NCBI GenBank assembly: GCA_963844805.1
Contig: CAWJPU010000007.1
Coordinates: forward strand, 87,480 to 151,479
DNA from: JACCZR01 sp963844805
Lineage (GTDB): Bacteria > Actinomycetota > Thermoleophilia > Solirubrobacterales > Thermoleophilaceae
Direction: 5' to 3'
DNA length: 64,000 bases
A program made the translations under genes and the position numbers. The first letter of the stretch is position 1; every line of letters starts with the position of its first letter. The notes under the pieces are model-generated. The model made no database searches and was not told where the DNA came from. It was given only the letters and a program-made list of their open reading frames with translations. Below are positions 45,593 to 54,244 of the stretch, piece by piece.

Positions 45593-46029
45593 TGGTGATC
45601 GGCGTCGGCAACGACTGGCGCCGCGACGACGCCGCCGGGCTCGCGGTGGTGCGCATGCTGCGCGAACGGCCGTGCCCCGGCCTGCGGCTGGTGGAGCTAC
45701 ACGGCGAGCCCGCGGCGCTGCTCGACCGCTGGGAGGGCGAGGAACGGGTCGTTCTCGTCGACGCCGTGAGCTCCGGCGCACCTCCCGGGACGATCCACAG
45801 GCTCGACGCCACGACCTGCGCGCTGGCCGGGGAGCTACACCGCTCCTCGAGCCATCACCTGAGCGTGGCGGAGGCGGTCGAGCTGGGCCGCGTGCTGGAT
45901 CGCCTGCCGGCAGCGCTCGAGCTGATCGGGATCGAGGGGAGCAGTTTCGAGGCCGGCCGCGGCCTGGCGCCACAGGTCGAACTGGCCGCCGAGCAGGTCG
46001 CGGGCCGGCTCGCAGCCACGCTCGCCTAG
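45592..46029 (+). CDS. hydrogenase maturation protease (HyaD/HycI family)
   Basis: 145 aa, intact. Family start VIGVGNDWRRDDAAGLAVV with the metal-binding acid, then LVDAVSSGAPPG and SSSHHLSVAEAV with the His. It removes the C-terminal tail of the large subunit after NiFe insertion. ATG overlaps the alpha stop (TGATG). No hypA-F genes are in the window, so the rest of the maturation set must be elsewhere. The stop shares CTAG with the convergent flavoprotein gene. Confidence 0.9.
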   Translation: MVIGVGNDWRRDDAAGLAVVRMLRERPCPGLRLVELHGEPAALLDRWEGEERVVLVDAVSSGAPPGTIHRLDATTCALAGELHRSSSHHLSVAEAVELGRVLDRLPAALELIGIEGSSFEAGRGLAPQVELAAEQVAGRLAATLA

Positions 46030-47480
46030 CGCGCGGCGTCGGCGTCGTGGCTCAGGTACCCGGCCGCTTCCAGGCGGGCGATCACCTCGTGCTCGCGCTG
46101 CTCGAAGCGGTCGAGTGGGTCACCCGCGGCGCGCGCCAGCACTCGGCTCTCGCGCTCGGCACGCTGCAACGCTTGCTCGCTGCGGTCGGCCGCGTCGACG
46201 ATGAGGGTGTCCGGGTCGAGATGAGGGGGCATCCACTGCTCGGCGCCATGACCCTGGCGGAGGGCGGCGCTCACCGCCAGCCCGCGGGGGTGCCAACCGA
46301 GCCCGGGCTTGACCGCCCTGTCGCGCTTCGCCAAGAACCGCGCGAGCGCGGGGCCCGTCACCCGTCCGGGCGGCCACCACAGCGTGCTCGTGGCCGGGTC
46401 GTCGACGAAGGCGATCTCCCGGGCCTGCAGCGGCGGCCCGTCGAGGATGATGCCGTGCAGGAGCGGCTCCCACGGGCGGGCCTCGACCGGCGCCCCGAGC
46501 GCGGCAGCCACCGATCGGGCCGCGGCGCCGGCCTGGGCGGCGGCCACGAGGCTGTGCTTGAGGGTCACCGAGGTGACGTCGCCCGCGGCGCACACGCTCC
46601 GCGCGCCCTGAACCCGCGCGTGCTCATCGACCGGCAGGAAGCCATGCGAGTCGTGGGACAGGCCCGGGAGGAAGCGCCCGTGCACTCCCATCACGGACAC
46701 CAGCCGCTCGTCGTGCAACTCGCGCGACCTGCCGTCCCAGTGGAGCCGCGGGGCCGGGCGCCGGGGCGCGGCGCGGCGAAACAGGAGCGTCAGGAAGTCG
46801 GCACCGCGCTCACTCGCCGGGGGCGGCGGGGGCTCGACCCAGGCCTCGGTGAGCAGCTCGACATGTGCTTCCTCCAGCCTGTCGGCGGCGACGCGGCTCG
46901 CGTCCGCCCCCAACTCGGCCAGCGGCGCCTCCTCGGCGGTGGCAAGGAACAGCCGCGGCTCGCGGCCGGCGAGCCGCGCGGAAGCCGACGCCATGAGCGC
47001 GAGCTCGTAGGCGGGCACGGGCCAGCCGGCGTCGGGCGGGACCACGAAGGCCGCGCTCTGGGCTGCGCCGGTCTTCAGTTCCTCGAGCACCTCGCCGAAC
47101 CCCTCCGACCCCCGGCCGTCGTCGTGCCAGGCCAGCGCATGCGGAAAGGGCGCGAACTGACGGGCTCCCACGGCAACCACCAGGGCGTCGAAGTGCAGCG
47201 TCTCGCCCGCCCGCGTCAGCAGGGTTCCGCGCTCGTCGTCGACCACCGCCAGCTCGTCCTCGACCAGGCCCATATCGAGCTCGTCGGCGAGCTCGACCAG
47301 CGACAGCTCCTTCCGGGGTCCAAGAGCGAACGGCCGCGCGGTCGGCACCGGCCGGTAGACGAATGAGCGCTCGGGCGTGAGCAGCGTGAGGTCCACCCGC
47401 TCTCCCGCGAGCTCCCACACGGCGAGGAGCGCCTCCAGCCCGGCGGCGCCGGCTCCGGCGACGACCACTCTCGAGGTCAC
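46026..47480 (-). CDS. FAD-dependent NAD(P)H/sulfide-quinone reductase-like oxidoreductase (paralogue 3)
   Basis: 484 aa, the longest of the three paralogues. FAD loops VVAGAGAAGLEALLAV and CAAGDVTSVTLKHSLVAAAQA; here the usual KQGG is KHSL. A C-terminal extension of about 90 residues (ending AAGYLSHDADAAR) is rich in Arg/Glu and probably helical. ATGA overlap with the upstream stress protein and CTAG-sharing with the hydrogenase protease place it at the end of a stress operon. Confidence 0.85.
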   Translation of the reverse strand: MTSRVVVAGAGAAGLEALLAVWELAGERVDLTLLTPERSFVYRPVPTARPFALGPRKELSLVELADELDMGLVEDELAVVDDERGTLLTRAGETLHFDALVVAVGARQFAPFPHALAWHDDGRGSEGFGEVLEELKTGAAQSAAFVVPPDAGWPVPAYELALMASASARLAGREPRLFLATAEEAPLAELGADASRVAADRLEEAHVELLTEAWVEPPPPPASERGADFLTLLFRRAAPRRPAPRLHWDGRSRELHDERLVSVMGVHGRFLPGLSHDSHGFLPVDEHARVQGARSVCAAGDVTSVTLKHSLVAAAQAGAAARSVAAALGAPVEARPWEPLLHGIILDGPPLQAREIAFVDDPATSTLWWPPGRVTGPALARFLAKRDRAVKPGLGWHPRGLAVSAALRQGHGAEQWMPPHLDPDTLIVDAADRSEQALQRAERESRVLARAAGDPLDRFEQREHEVIARLEAAGYLSHDADAAR

Positions 47481-47986
47481 TCGGCCGGGGCCCGAGGGGC
47501 CTGGACGTCCGGGCCGCGTTCGGCGGCGCCCGGCACTCCGCGCGCCAGACGCTCGGGAAACACGAGCACGGGGACGCGGGCGCCGTGCAGCACTCCGTTC
47601 GAGACGCTGCCGAGCGCGGTTCGGCGCGCCCCGAGGCCGCGCGAGCCGATCGCGATCAGGTCCGCGTCATGCTCCTCAGCCGCCTGAAGAATCGCCTTGG
47701 CGGGCGCACGCTCGTCGACCACGAGGTCGATCTTCCTGTCCAGCACCGGGCCCGGGAGCTCCATCAGCAGGGCCTGCAGCTCGGCCCGCGCACGCTCGCG
47801 CCCGTCCGCAACGACCCGCTCGAGATTGAAGGCCCCGGACAGTTCTGGTCGAGGGCCGGCCGAGCAGACCACGACCAGCTTTCCGTCGGGGTCGAGCTCA
47901 TCGGCCGCGCCCTGCACCGCGAGCCTCGCGGCCTCAGACCCGTCATAGCCCACCACGGCGCAGCTCCGGCGATGCTCGTCACTCAC
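47477..47986 (-). CDS. universal stress protein (single UspA domain)
   Basis: 169 aa. Starts SCAVVGYDGSEAARLAV; nucleotide loop GSRGLGARRTALGS (8-residue spacer) and a Pro/Ala/Arg tail. GTG start overlaps the upstream CBS gene stop (GTGA); its own stop overlaps the flavoprotein start. Confidence 0.9.
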   Translation of the reverse strand: MSDEHRRSCAVVGYDGSEAARLAVQGAADELDPDGKLVVVCSAGPRPELSGAFNLERVVADGRERARAELQALLMELPGPVLDRKIDLVVDERAPAKAILQAAEEHDADLIAIGSRGLGARRTALGSVSNGVLHGARVPVLVFPERLARGVPGAAERGPDVQAPRAPAE

Positions 47987-48357
47987 GGGGCCGCCTCTGT
48001 GGCGAGATCGAACTCGCTCACCACCCCGTCGGGGGCAACGTTCGGGTTGCGGCGTACCAGCAGCCGCCTCGCCCCGGTCCGCTTCAGAAGGTCGCGAGCC
48101 TGAGCGACGGTATCCGTCGGCGCCACCCAGACGATCTCCTCGGACACTGCAGCCAACGCGCTGGCCGCGTCGTCGCCCGCGGTCATCCGATCCATCAGCG
48201 ACCCGGCGGTCGCCCACCCGAGCGGCGTGGCGCTCTCGGCGTGGACGACCAGCACCGAGCTCACGCCGTGGCGATCGACGGCGCCCGCAGCGTCGGCCAC
48301 GGTGGCCGCGTCGGAGACCGTCAGGCAGCCGGGGGTCATGACCTTGGACACCGTCAT
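47983..48357 (-). CDS. CBS-domain pair protein (Hrp1-like)
   Basis: 124 aa from the ATG (MTVSKVMTPG), two CBS motifs (VMTPGCLTVSDAATVADAAG and VWVAPTDTVAQARDLLK). A TTG further upstream is in frame but would cover the conserved upstream element, so the ATG is preferred. First gene of a CBS, stress protein, flavoprotein operon. Confidence 0.88.
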   Translation of the reverse strand: MTVSKVMTPGCLTVSDAATVADAAGAVDRHGVSSVLVVHAESATPLGWATAGSLMDRMTAGDDAASALAAVSEEIVWVAPTDTVAQARDLLKRTGARRLLVRRNPNVAPDGVVSEFDLATEAAP

Positions 48358-48412
48358 GCAGCGAGCATGGCTCCTCAGCAGGCCCTCCGGCCTCGGCGAG
48401 AAGCCCCGGAAT

Positions 48413-48430
48413 CGATGCGTACTTAGCCGC
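48413..48430 (-). promoter_or_regulatory. conserved upstream element, copy A
   Basis: CGATGCGTACTTAGCCGC, which on the minus strand reads GCGGCTAAGTACGCATCG. It lies about 55 nt before the CBS start and matches copy B (51978) at 15 of 18 positions. Confidence 0.55.
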
Positions 48431-48453
48431 AACGCTCGGCCGCCCAGGGTCGG

Positions 48454-48879
48454 TCAATCCAGCAGGCTCGCGTGCGCGATGTCGCGCTCGGTCAGCACGC
48501 CCTCCGGCGCGTCCGCTCCCGCGGCGCGAACCAGCAGCCTGGTCACCCCTCCGAGTGAGAGGGCATAGCGCGCCACCTTGACCGGGCGGTCCCGGTCGAT
48601 GGCCGTGATCTGCTCGTCGATGACTCCCTCGGCGACGCCCTGACGGCGGCCCTCGTCGGTGCCGCGGAGCAGGCCGCGCGCGGTGATCCAACCGATCGGC
48701 GTGCAGGCCTGAGGGTCGACGACGAGGATCGCGTGGACCCTGTGCGCCTCCATCGCCGCCGCGGCGGTCGCCACCGTCGCGTTCGCGGGGATCGTGATGC
48801 AGCCCGGGGACATGACGTCGGCGACCCGCCGCCGCAGCACGGACAGGGCCGGCCCGTCGTCTGCCACGTGTGCGCTCAT
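48454..48879 (-). CDS. CBS-domain pair protein (Hrp1-like)
   Basis: 141 aa with two CBS motifs (VADVMSPGCITIPANATVA and ITAIDRDRPVKVARYAL). ATG overlaps the stop of the APH-AAA gene (ATGA). It is the last gene of the operon that starts at 51922. Built like the three other CBS proteins and like Rv2626c. Confidence 0.9.
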   Translation of the reverse strand: MSAHVADDGPALSVLRRRVADVMSPGCITIPANATVATAAAAMEAHRVHAILVVDPQACTPIGWITARGLLRGTDEGRRQGVAEGVIDEQITAIDRDRPVKVARYALSLGGVTRLLVRAAGADAPEGVLTERDIAHASLLD

Positions 48880-50547
48880 GGCTCGATCCTCGCTTCGCCC
48901 ACCTGCTTCGGCGTCGGGCGCAACCCGCGATCCGGCTGCGGCTTTTCCCCCATCGGGCCGAGCCTCAGGCGGGCATCCAGATGGGCCTCCACGTCGTCCG
49001 CGATATCGGCGACCGGGCGGTCGGTGGCGAGTCTCAGGTGGCCGGCCGGCCCCAGCTCGTCGACTGGCTCGAACTCGGCTGCCTGGCGACTGGCCTGGGC
49101 CGGTCCGGCGTCGGACTCGCGATGAGCGGCGCTCTCCCGGCGCTCTGCGCGGTCGAGCAGGACCTCGACCGGGGCGCGACACTCGACGACGAGCCTTCCT
49201 TCCTCCCCCGCCGCATCGAGCCCCGAGAAGAAGGCCTCCCGGTCTCGCCGGAAGCGAAAGGTCGCAGCGACGATGACGCCCTGACCCGACCTCAGGTGAC
49301 CGGCGGCTCGGCGTCCGAGCGCCCGGTAGGTCCGCTCGTTCTGAGTGGCGGCATACGCCTCGGACGGCGCCCTGCTGTCTGGCGCCAGGCCCAAGAGCTC
49401 CTTGCGGACGCGATCGGACTCGAGGTGCGCGAGCCCGGCGCGCGGCGCCAGATGCGCGGCTAGGAAGCTCTTCCCGCTGGCCGCCGGGCCGGCGAGCACA
49501 ACGAGCTGAGGCCCGCGGGCGCGCCACGCGAGCCTTCGGGCCAGGCCGGCGAGGCGAACTGCCTCTTCGTCCGCCCCCCGGTGGGGCCGGCCCTCCTGCT
49601 CCAGTTCGGCCGCTCGCAGGGCGTGGACCTTCGTGCGCACCCATGCCCGGTAGGCGGCGAAGAACGCGAGCAGCCGGTCGGGGCCGGGGTCGCCTCCCCC
49701 CTCGCGATAGCCCGCCAAGAGCGCGTCGACGAGGTCTTCGCGGCGGGAGAAGACCAGGTCCATGACCAGGAAGGCCAAGTCTGCGGCGACGTCGATCTCC
49801 CGCAGGCGCGGGTCGAACTCGACGCAGTCGAAGACCTCTGGCTCGGGGCCGCCCGTCAGCACGTGCTCCGCGCGCAGGTCGCCGTGACCGTCGCGTATCC
49901 ACCCCTGTCCGATCCGCGCCCGGAGCACCTCGTCCCAGCCGGCCAGAAACGCGGACGAGAAGCGACGACCCGCCGCGAGCCGCTCCCCGGCTATGGGTGG
50001 AGCGGGGGAGGGTCTCCAGCGTGTCGAAGTTCTCCTCCACTGCCCTCGCCAGCCGCGACGGCCAGCCCGCGGCGTCCACGAGCGTGGACGCGGCGAGGTG
50101 GAAGCGCGCAAGGCGGCGCCCGAGGGCCTCCAGGTCCTCAGGTCGGGCGCGGTCGGCATCGAGCAGGCTCGCCAGCGTGTGGCGTTCGTCGAAGCGGCTC
50201 ATCGCAACGGCGTACTCGCGCGCTTGGGGGTCGCGCGCGTCGTCGGTCAGGCGCCAGCCGAGCGGACCGTCGCGGTCTGGAACGAGGGCCCGGAGGCCGA
50301 GGTAGAGGCTCGGCGCGAGCCGCCGGTTCAGCCGCAACTCCTCCTCGCACATCCGGCGCCTCAGGTCGGGCGTGCCGTAGTCGAGGAAGGGCAGGACCAG
50401 CGGCTTCTTGACCTTCAGGACCAGCTCGCCCGCCAGGTAGACGGTGGAGATGTGGGTCTCCAGGACGTCGACCCGGTCCGGGCGATGCGGGTACAGGGCC
50501 GGATCGCAAAGGGCCGCGTGGAGCGAGGGTGCCCCCGCTGCCCCCAC
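48876..50547 (-). CDS. aminoglycoside phosphotransferase-like and AAA kinase fusion (Rv2004c type, frameshifted)
   Basis: About 556 aa. N-terminal kinase-like half (to about 345) with GHGDLRAEHV and FDCVEFDPRLREID as the catalytic and metal loops. C-terminal ATPase half with Walker A AGPAASGKSFLAA and an adenylate/gluconate-kinase-like layout. A frame break near 50005 interrupts the first half. Mycobacterial Rv2004c has the same build and is a DosR-regulon gene next to the stress protein Rv2005c, as here. Substrate unknown. Confidence 0.88.
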
Positions 50548-50548
50548 G

Positions 50549-51427
50549 TCAGGAAGCCAGGGTCTCGGGAGGAGTGGGCGCGGCGGCGCGCTCAGGGTCG
50601 TAGGGAGCGACCACTACCGGGCAACCGGCGGTCCGCACGGTCTCCGCCGAGACCGAGCCGCTGACGAAGCGGGCCAGCCGGCCGCCGCGGCGGCAGCCGA
50701 CGACCATGAGCCCGACATCCGTGTCGTCGGTCAGCCTGGCCCCGATCTCTTCGACGAGCCGCGCCTCGACGGGTCCCTCGCCGGACCGGGTTCTCACGGC
50801 CTCGTTGAGCGCCCGCCGGATCCCGGCGACGTCTCCGTCATGGGCCGGCGGGACCGGTTGCAGCGTGTGGACGAGGGTGAGAATGCGGAGGCGGGCCTTC
50901 AGTGCCTTGGCCAGGCCGGCGGCGTAGTCGAGCACCCGCGCCCCGGCCACCGTGCCGTCGTAGCCGACGCCAACGCGTGTGAGTGGCGGCCGATCGGCCT
51001 GACCGAACCCGATCGGCGCGAACGCAACCGGGCACGGAGCGTCGCCGAGCAGGTCGGCTCCGACGGCGCCGGCCAGGACACGTCCGACCGACCCGCGGTG
51101 CGAGGAGCCGACCACCACAAGCGATGCGCGCACCGAACCCGCGAGCTCGTTGAGCCCACGCTGGGGCGACCAATCCAGCCACGCCGTCCTCTTCGCCGGG
51201 GAGCTCCCGTGGCCGGCCGAACCCAGTGCGTCGTCGATGAGCCGCAGGCCGGCGGCGCGCGCGTCCGCCTCCTCCTCCGGCGCCGGCTCTCGACCGGGCA
51301 GCCGGGGTGCGGCCACGGTGGCGACTGTCGGTTCCAGGGCCAAGGCCGATGCGAGCACGAAGCCGAGGGCCAGAGCGTCCCCGTCTCGCTCGGTGCCCGA
51401 GACGCCGATCACGACCGGGCCGCTCAC
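50549..51427 (-). CDS. tandem universal stress protein (two UspA domains)
   Basis: 292 aa, two domains (VVIGVSGTERDGDAL and RVGVGYDGTVAGARV). The ATP loops are degenerate in the first (GSSHRGSVGRVLAGA) and closer to normal in the second (GCRRGGRLARFVSGS). GTG start, 1 nt from the APH-AAA gene, giving the Rv2005c-Rv2004c gene order. Confidence 0.9.
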   Translation of the reverse strand: MSGPVVIGVSGTERDGDALALGFVLASALALEPTVATVAAPRLPGREPAPEEEADARAAGLRLIDDALGSAGHGSSPAKRTAWLDWSPQRGLNELAGSVRASLVVVGSSHRGSVGRVLAGAVGADLLGDAPCPVAFAPIGFGQADRPPLTRVGVGYDGTVAGARVLDYAAGLAKALKARLRILTLVHTLQPVPPAHDGDVAGIRRALNEAVRTRSGEGPVEARLVEEIGARLTDDTDVGLMVVGCRRGGRLARFVSGSVSAETVRTAGCPVVVAPYDPERAAAPTPPETLAS

Positions 51428-51484
51428 TCTGCACGCCCGACGATCTTGCCGGCCACGTGGCGCTTCTCGGGAAGGCGGGTCACG

Positions 51485-51922
51485 TCAGAATCCCCGGGCG
51501 ACCACGATGTCGCGCTCGGAGATCACACCTTCCGGCGTCCCCGACGTGCCCTGACGAACCAGGAGGTGGGTCACGTTCTGGGACAGCATCAGGGTGAGCG
51601 CCTGGGAGGCAGGAGCAGTCCCCCGAACGGCGAGCGCGCGCTCGGTCACGGCCTCGCGAGCGGGCCGCGCCAGCGACAGCTCGACCCATCCGAGAAGCCC
51701 GTGAACGGTTATCCATCCCAGCGGAGCCCCCGTCTGGGCGCCCGTGACGAGGATCGCGTGCACGGGGTGGGCGGCGAACGCCTGGAAGACCCGGCCGACG
51801 GACGTGTTCTCGGCGATCGAGATGACGCCCGGAGTCATGAGATCAGAGACCTCTCGCTCCATCACGGGCCGGGGATCCCTCGCGGGTGCGGCGAATCGTT
51901 CGGCTAGCGACGCGGTGACCAT
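51485..51922 (-). CDS. CBS-domain pair protein (Hrp1-like)
   Basis: 145 aa from ATG MVTASLAERF; a longer start 36 nt upstream is possible but would crowd the upstream element. Two CBS motifs (LMTPGVISIAENTSVGRVFQ and ALAVRGTAPASQALTLM). First gene of the CBS, stress protein, APH-AAA, CBS operon. Confidence 0.88.
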   Translation of the reverse strand: MVTASLAERFAAPARDPRPVMEREVSDLMTPGVISIAENTSVGRVFQAFAAHPVHAILVTGAQTGAPLGWITVHGLLGWVELSLARPAREAVTERALAVRGTAPASQALTLMLSQNVTHLLVRQGTSGTPEGVISERDIVVARGF

Positions 51923-51977
51923 GGCTGGGAGGATCGCCCCCGCGCGGGGCGCAGGCATCCGTGGCCCGCTGATCGGA

Positions 51978-51995
51978 CGCTACGTACTAAGCCGC
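51978..51995 (-). promoter_or_regulatory. conserved upstream element, copy B
   Basis: CGCTACGTACTAAGCCGC, minus strand GCGGCTTAGTACGTAGCG, about 55 nt before the CBS start. Partner of copy A at 48413. Confidence 0.55.
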
Positions 51996-52005
51996 AGACT
52001 GCCCT

Positions 52006-53686
52006 CTACGGCCGGCCTGTCGCTGCGCGCAGCGCGAATACGGCCGTCTCGCCGTCGTCGTAGAGGCGCCGGTGGCGCGTCGTCAGCCACGCCCGGCGCC
52101 GGGGGTCGCCTCTGAGCCATCGCGTCGAGACCACCACGTAGCGCACGCCGTACGCGCGCATCGCAGCGTCCCCCCGGCTCGTCGGGTAGCCGTACATGGC
52201 GTTGGCCAGGACCTCGTACTTGTCGGGGAACAGGCCGGAGTAGCCGTTCACCGCCGTCAGGCCGGTGTCCACCGCCTGCACCATGCGCGCCGTCGTCTCC
52301 TGGAACTCGCCGACCTGCCCGCTGGGCGGGAAGGGCACGAACGCCATCACCCGCCCCGACGGCCCGGCGTGGCGCTCGAGCCAGCCGGCCCACCGCGCGG
52401 TCGGAGCGGGCTCGAACAGCCGCACCGGGGCGATGCTCACCTCGGCCACCGCCAGCGCGACGAGCACGGCGGCGGCGATCGGGCCCGCCCGCCCGCGCCA
52501 ACCCCACAGCGCCTTCAGCCCCAGCGCGGCCAGCCCGAGCAGGAACACCTCGCCGACCACCGCGAACCGCGCCGGGTTGCGCAGCTCGTCGAACCCGGGA
52601 ATCAGCGCGCGAACCGCGTCGTACGGCCGAAGCCCGAGGACGTCCAGCTTGAGGCCCCCGCTCAGCAGCCACGCCACTAGGACGCCGATGAGCAGGAACC
52701 ACGGCAGCCGGCGCTCGTCAAGCTCGTCCGACCATCGGGCCCTCCGCACGCTGACCACCAAGCCCGCGATCGCCAGGGCGAGAAGGATGGTGCCCGGGTA
52801 GAGGCCGTGGCCCTCGCCGACCTCTCGCAGCCAGGGGGCCACGCCGGCGCCCAGCGCCCGCTGGTCGAGGCGCCAGTAGTCGCCGAAGCCGGCGCTCAGC
52901 TCGCGGATCACGTCGTCGGAGCGGTGGTAGCCGCTGGTGTAGCGGGCCTGGCCCAGCACCACCGGCAGCGCCAGGACGGCGAAGACCCCGACCGCCACGG
53001 CGTAGTCGGGCAGCCGCCGGCGGGTCAGCCAGTCGCGCCTGGCCAGGGCCAGCGTCGCCAGGCCGATCCCGGCGACGGCGAACAGGCCGTAGTAGCCGCA
53101 GGTGAGGAACGCGACCCCGAGCCACAGGCCGATGCGCGCGGCGGGCCAGGAGCCGCCGCTCGGCGCCCAGCGCAGGATGGCCTCGATCAGCAGCAACAGC
53201 GGAAAGACGACCGTGAGCTGCAGGACCCCCATCTGGTGAGCCACGAAGGGCAGTCCGACGCGCCATCGCCCCGACCAGCGCGGCGGGCGCCGCCGACGCG
53301 CCCAGCGCCCGCGCCAGTCTGGCCCCGCTGTAGCCGTTCAGCGCCAGGACGAGCAGGGCGATCAGGTTGTAGCCCAGCACCGGGTTGCCGGTCAGCCAGG
53401 AGATCGGGGCGAATGCGATGCCGGTGAGCGGCTGCGGCTCCGACAGCGCGAACGCCCCGGGCGTCGGGTAGAAGATCGGCGCGTTCCAGTAGTCGGAGAA
53501 GCCGTCCCCGATCTGGACCTGGTTCCACTCCAGCGTCCAGAGGTTCAGCAGGGGCACGGTCCTGGTCAGCTCCGCGCCGAAGGTCATGGAGCTGCCGAGG
53601 TGCGCCGCCAGCGGCCAGGTGACGACCACCGCCAGCACCGCGTAGAGCGGCAGGAGCACCCACCACCGACCGAGCGCTCCTCGCAT
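52006..53686 (-). CDS. polytopic membrane protein, GT-C/YfhO-like (frameshifted)
   Basis: About 559 aa with around eleven membrane helices, starting RWWVLLPLYAVLAVVVTWPLAAHL. An extracytoplasmic loop after the first helix has WNAPIFYPTPG, a pattern seen in GT-C-type glycosyltransferases using lipid-linked sugars. The C-terminal part (NPARFAVVGEVF, then GYSGLFPDKYE) resembles YfhO-like proteins. Function not assigned. A frame break occurs near 53255. ATG start. Confidence 0.7.
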
Positions 53687-53822
53687 CGTGCCGAACAGTA
53701 TTTCCTAGGAACCGCCGATGCTCGTGCGGGCCAAGGTGCGGCTGCACGACGGCCGCTTGATCCCGCTGCGCCGCGTTACCGCGTCTGAGGAGGCTGACGC
53801 GCGCGCTACCGGCTGCGGACCG

Positions 53823-54212
53823 TTACGGGCTGATGCCCTCCTGCGCGGCGGCCAGCTGCTTTTCCATCTCCTCGGCCAGCGCGTGTGCGCCGGTCAGCGG
53901 GCGGACCATCACCACGAGCTCGTCGACCGAGCCGCTGTCGTCCAGGTGCAGGAAGTCGCAGCCCTCGATCTCGCGGTCGCCGACGCGGGCGCGGAAGACG
54001 AGCGCGTGGTCCCGCGCGTCCTCGGCGCCGATCTCGCGCACGTAGCGGAAGTCCTCGAAGACCCGCAGCACGGTGCGCAGGATCAGGCCGACCGCCTCTT
54101 TCCCCTCGTAGGCCTTGAACACGATGGGGCTGCGGAACACGACGTCATCGGAGAGCAGCGCGACCGCCGCGTCCATGTCCCGGGCTTCCACCGCCGCGCG
54201 GAATGGGTGCAC
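53823..54212 (-). CDS. SnoaL-like / NTF2-fold protein
   Basis: 129 aa, GTG start. Pattern RAAVEARDMDAAVALLSDDVVF then the beta sheet (GCDFLHLDDSGSVDEL). Ligand unknown. Divergent from mreB across about 30 nt. Confidence 0.82.
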   Translation of the reverse strand: MHPFRAAVEARDMDAAVALLSDDVVFRSPIVFKAYEGKEAVGLILRTVLRVFEDFRYVREIGAEDARDHALVFRARVGDREIEGCDFLHLDDSGSVDELVVMVRPLTGAHALAEEMEKQLAAAQEGISP

Positions 54213-54244
54213 GACTTGACCTTACGTCACGCGGGCGGCGGCCT

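Noticed and set aside
48358..48432. TTG start adding 25 residues to the CBS protein
   Set aside because: The extra part is Arg-rich and would place the start inside the conserved upstream element.
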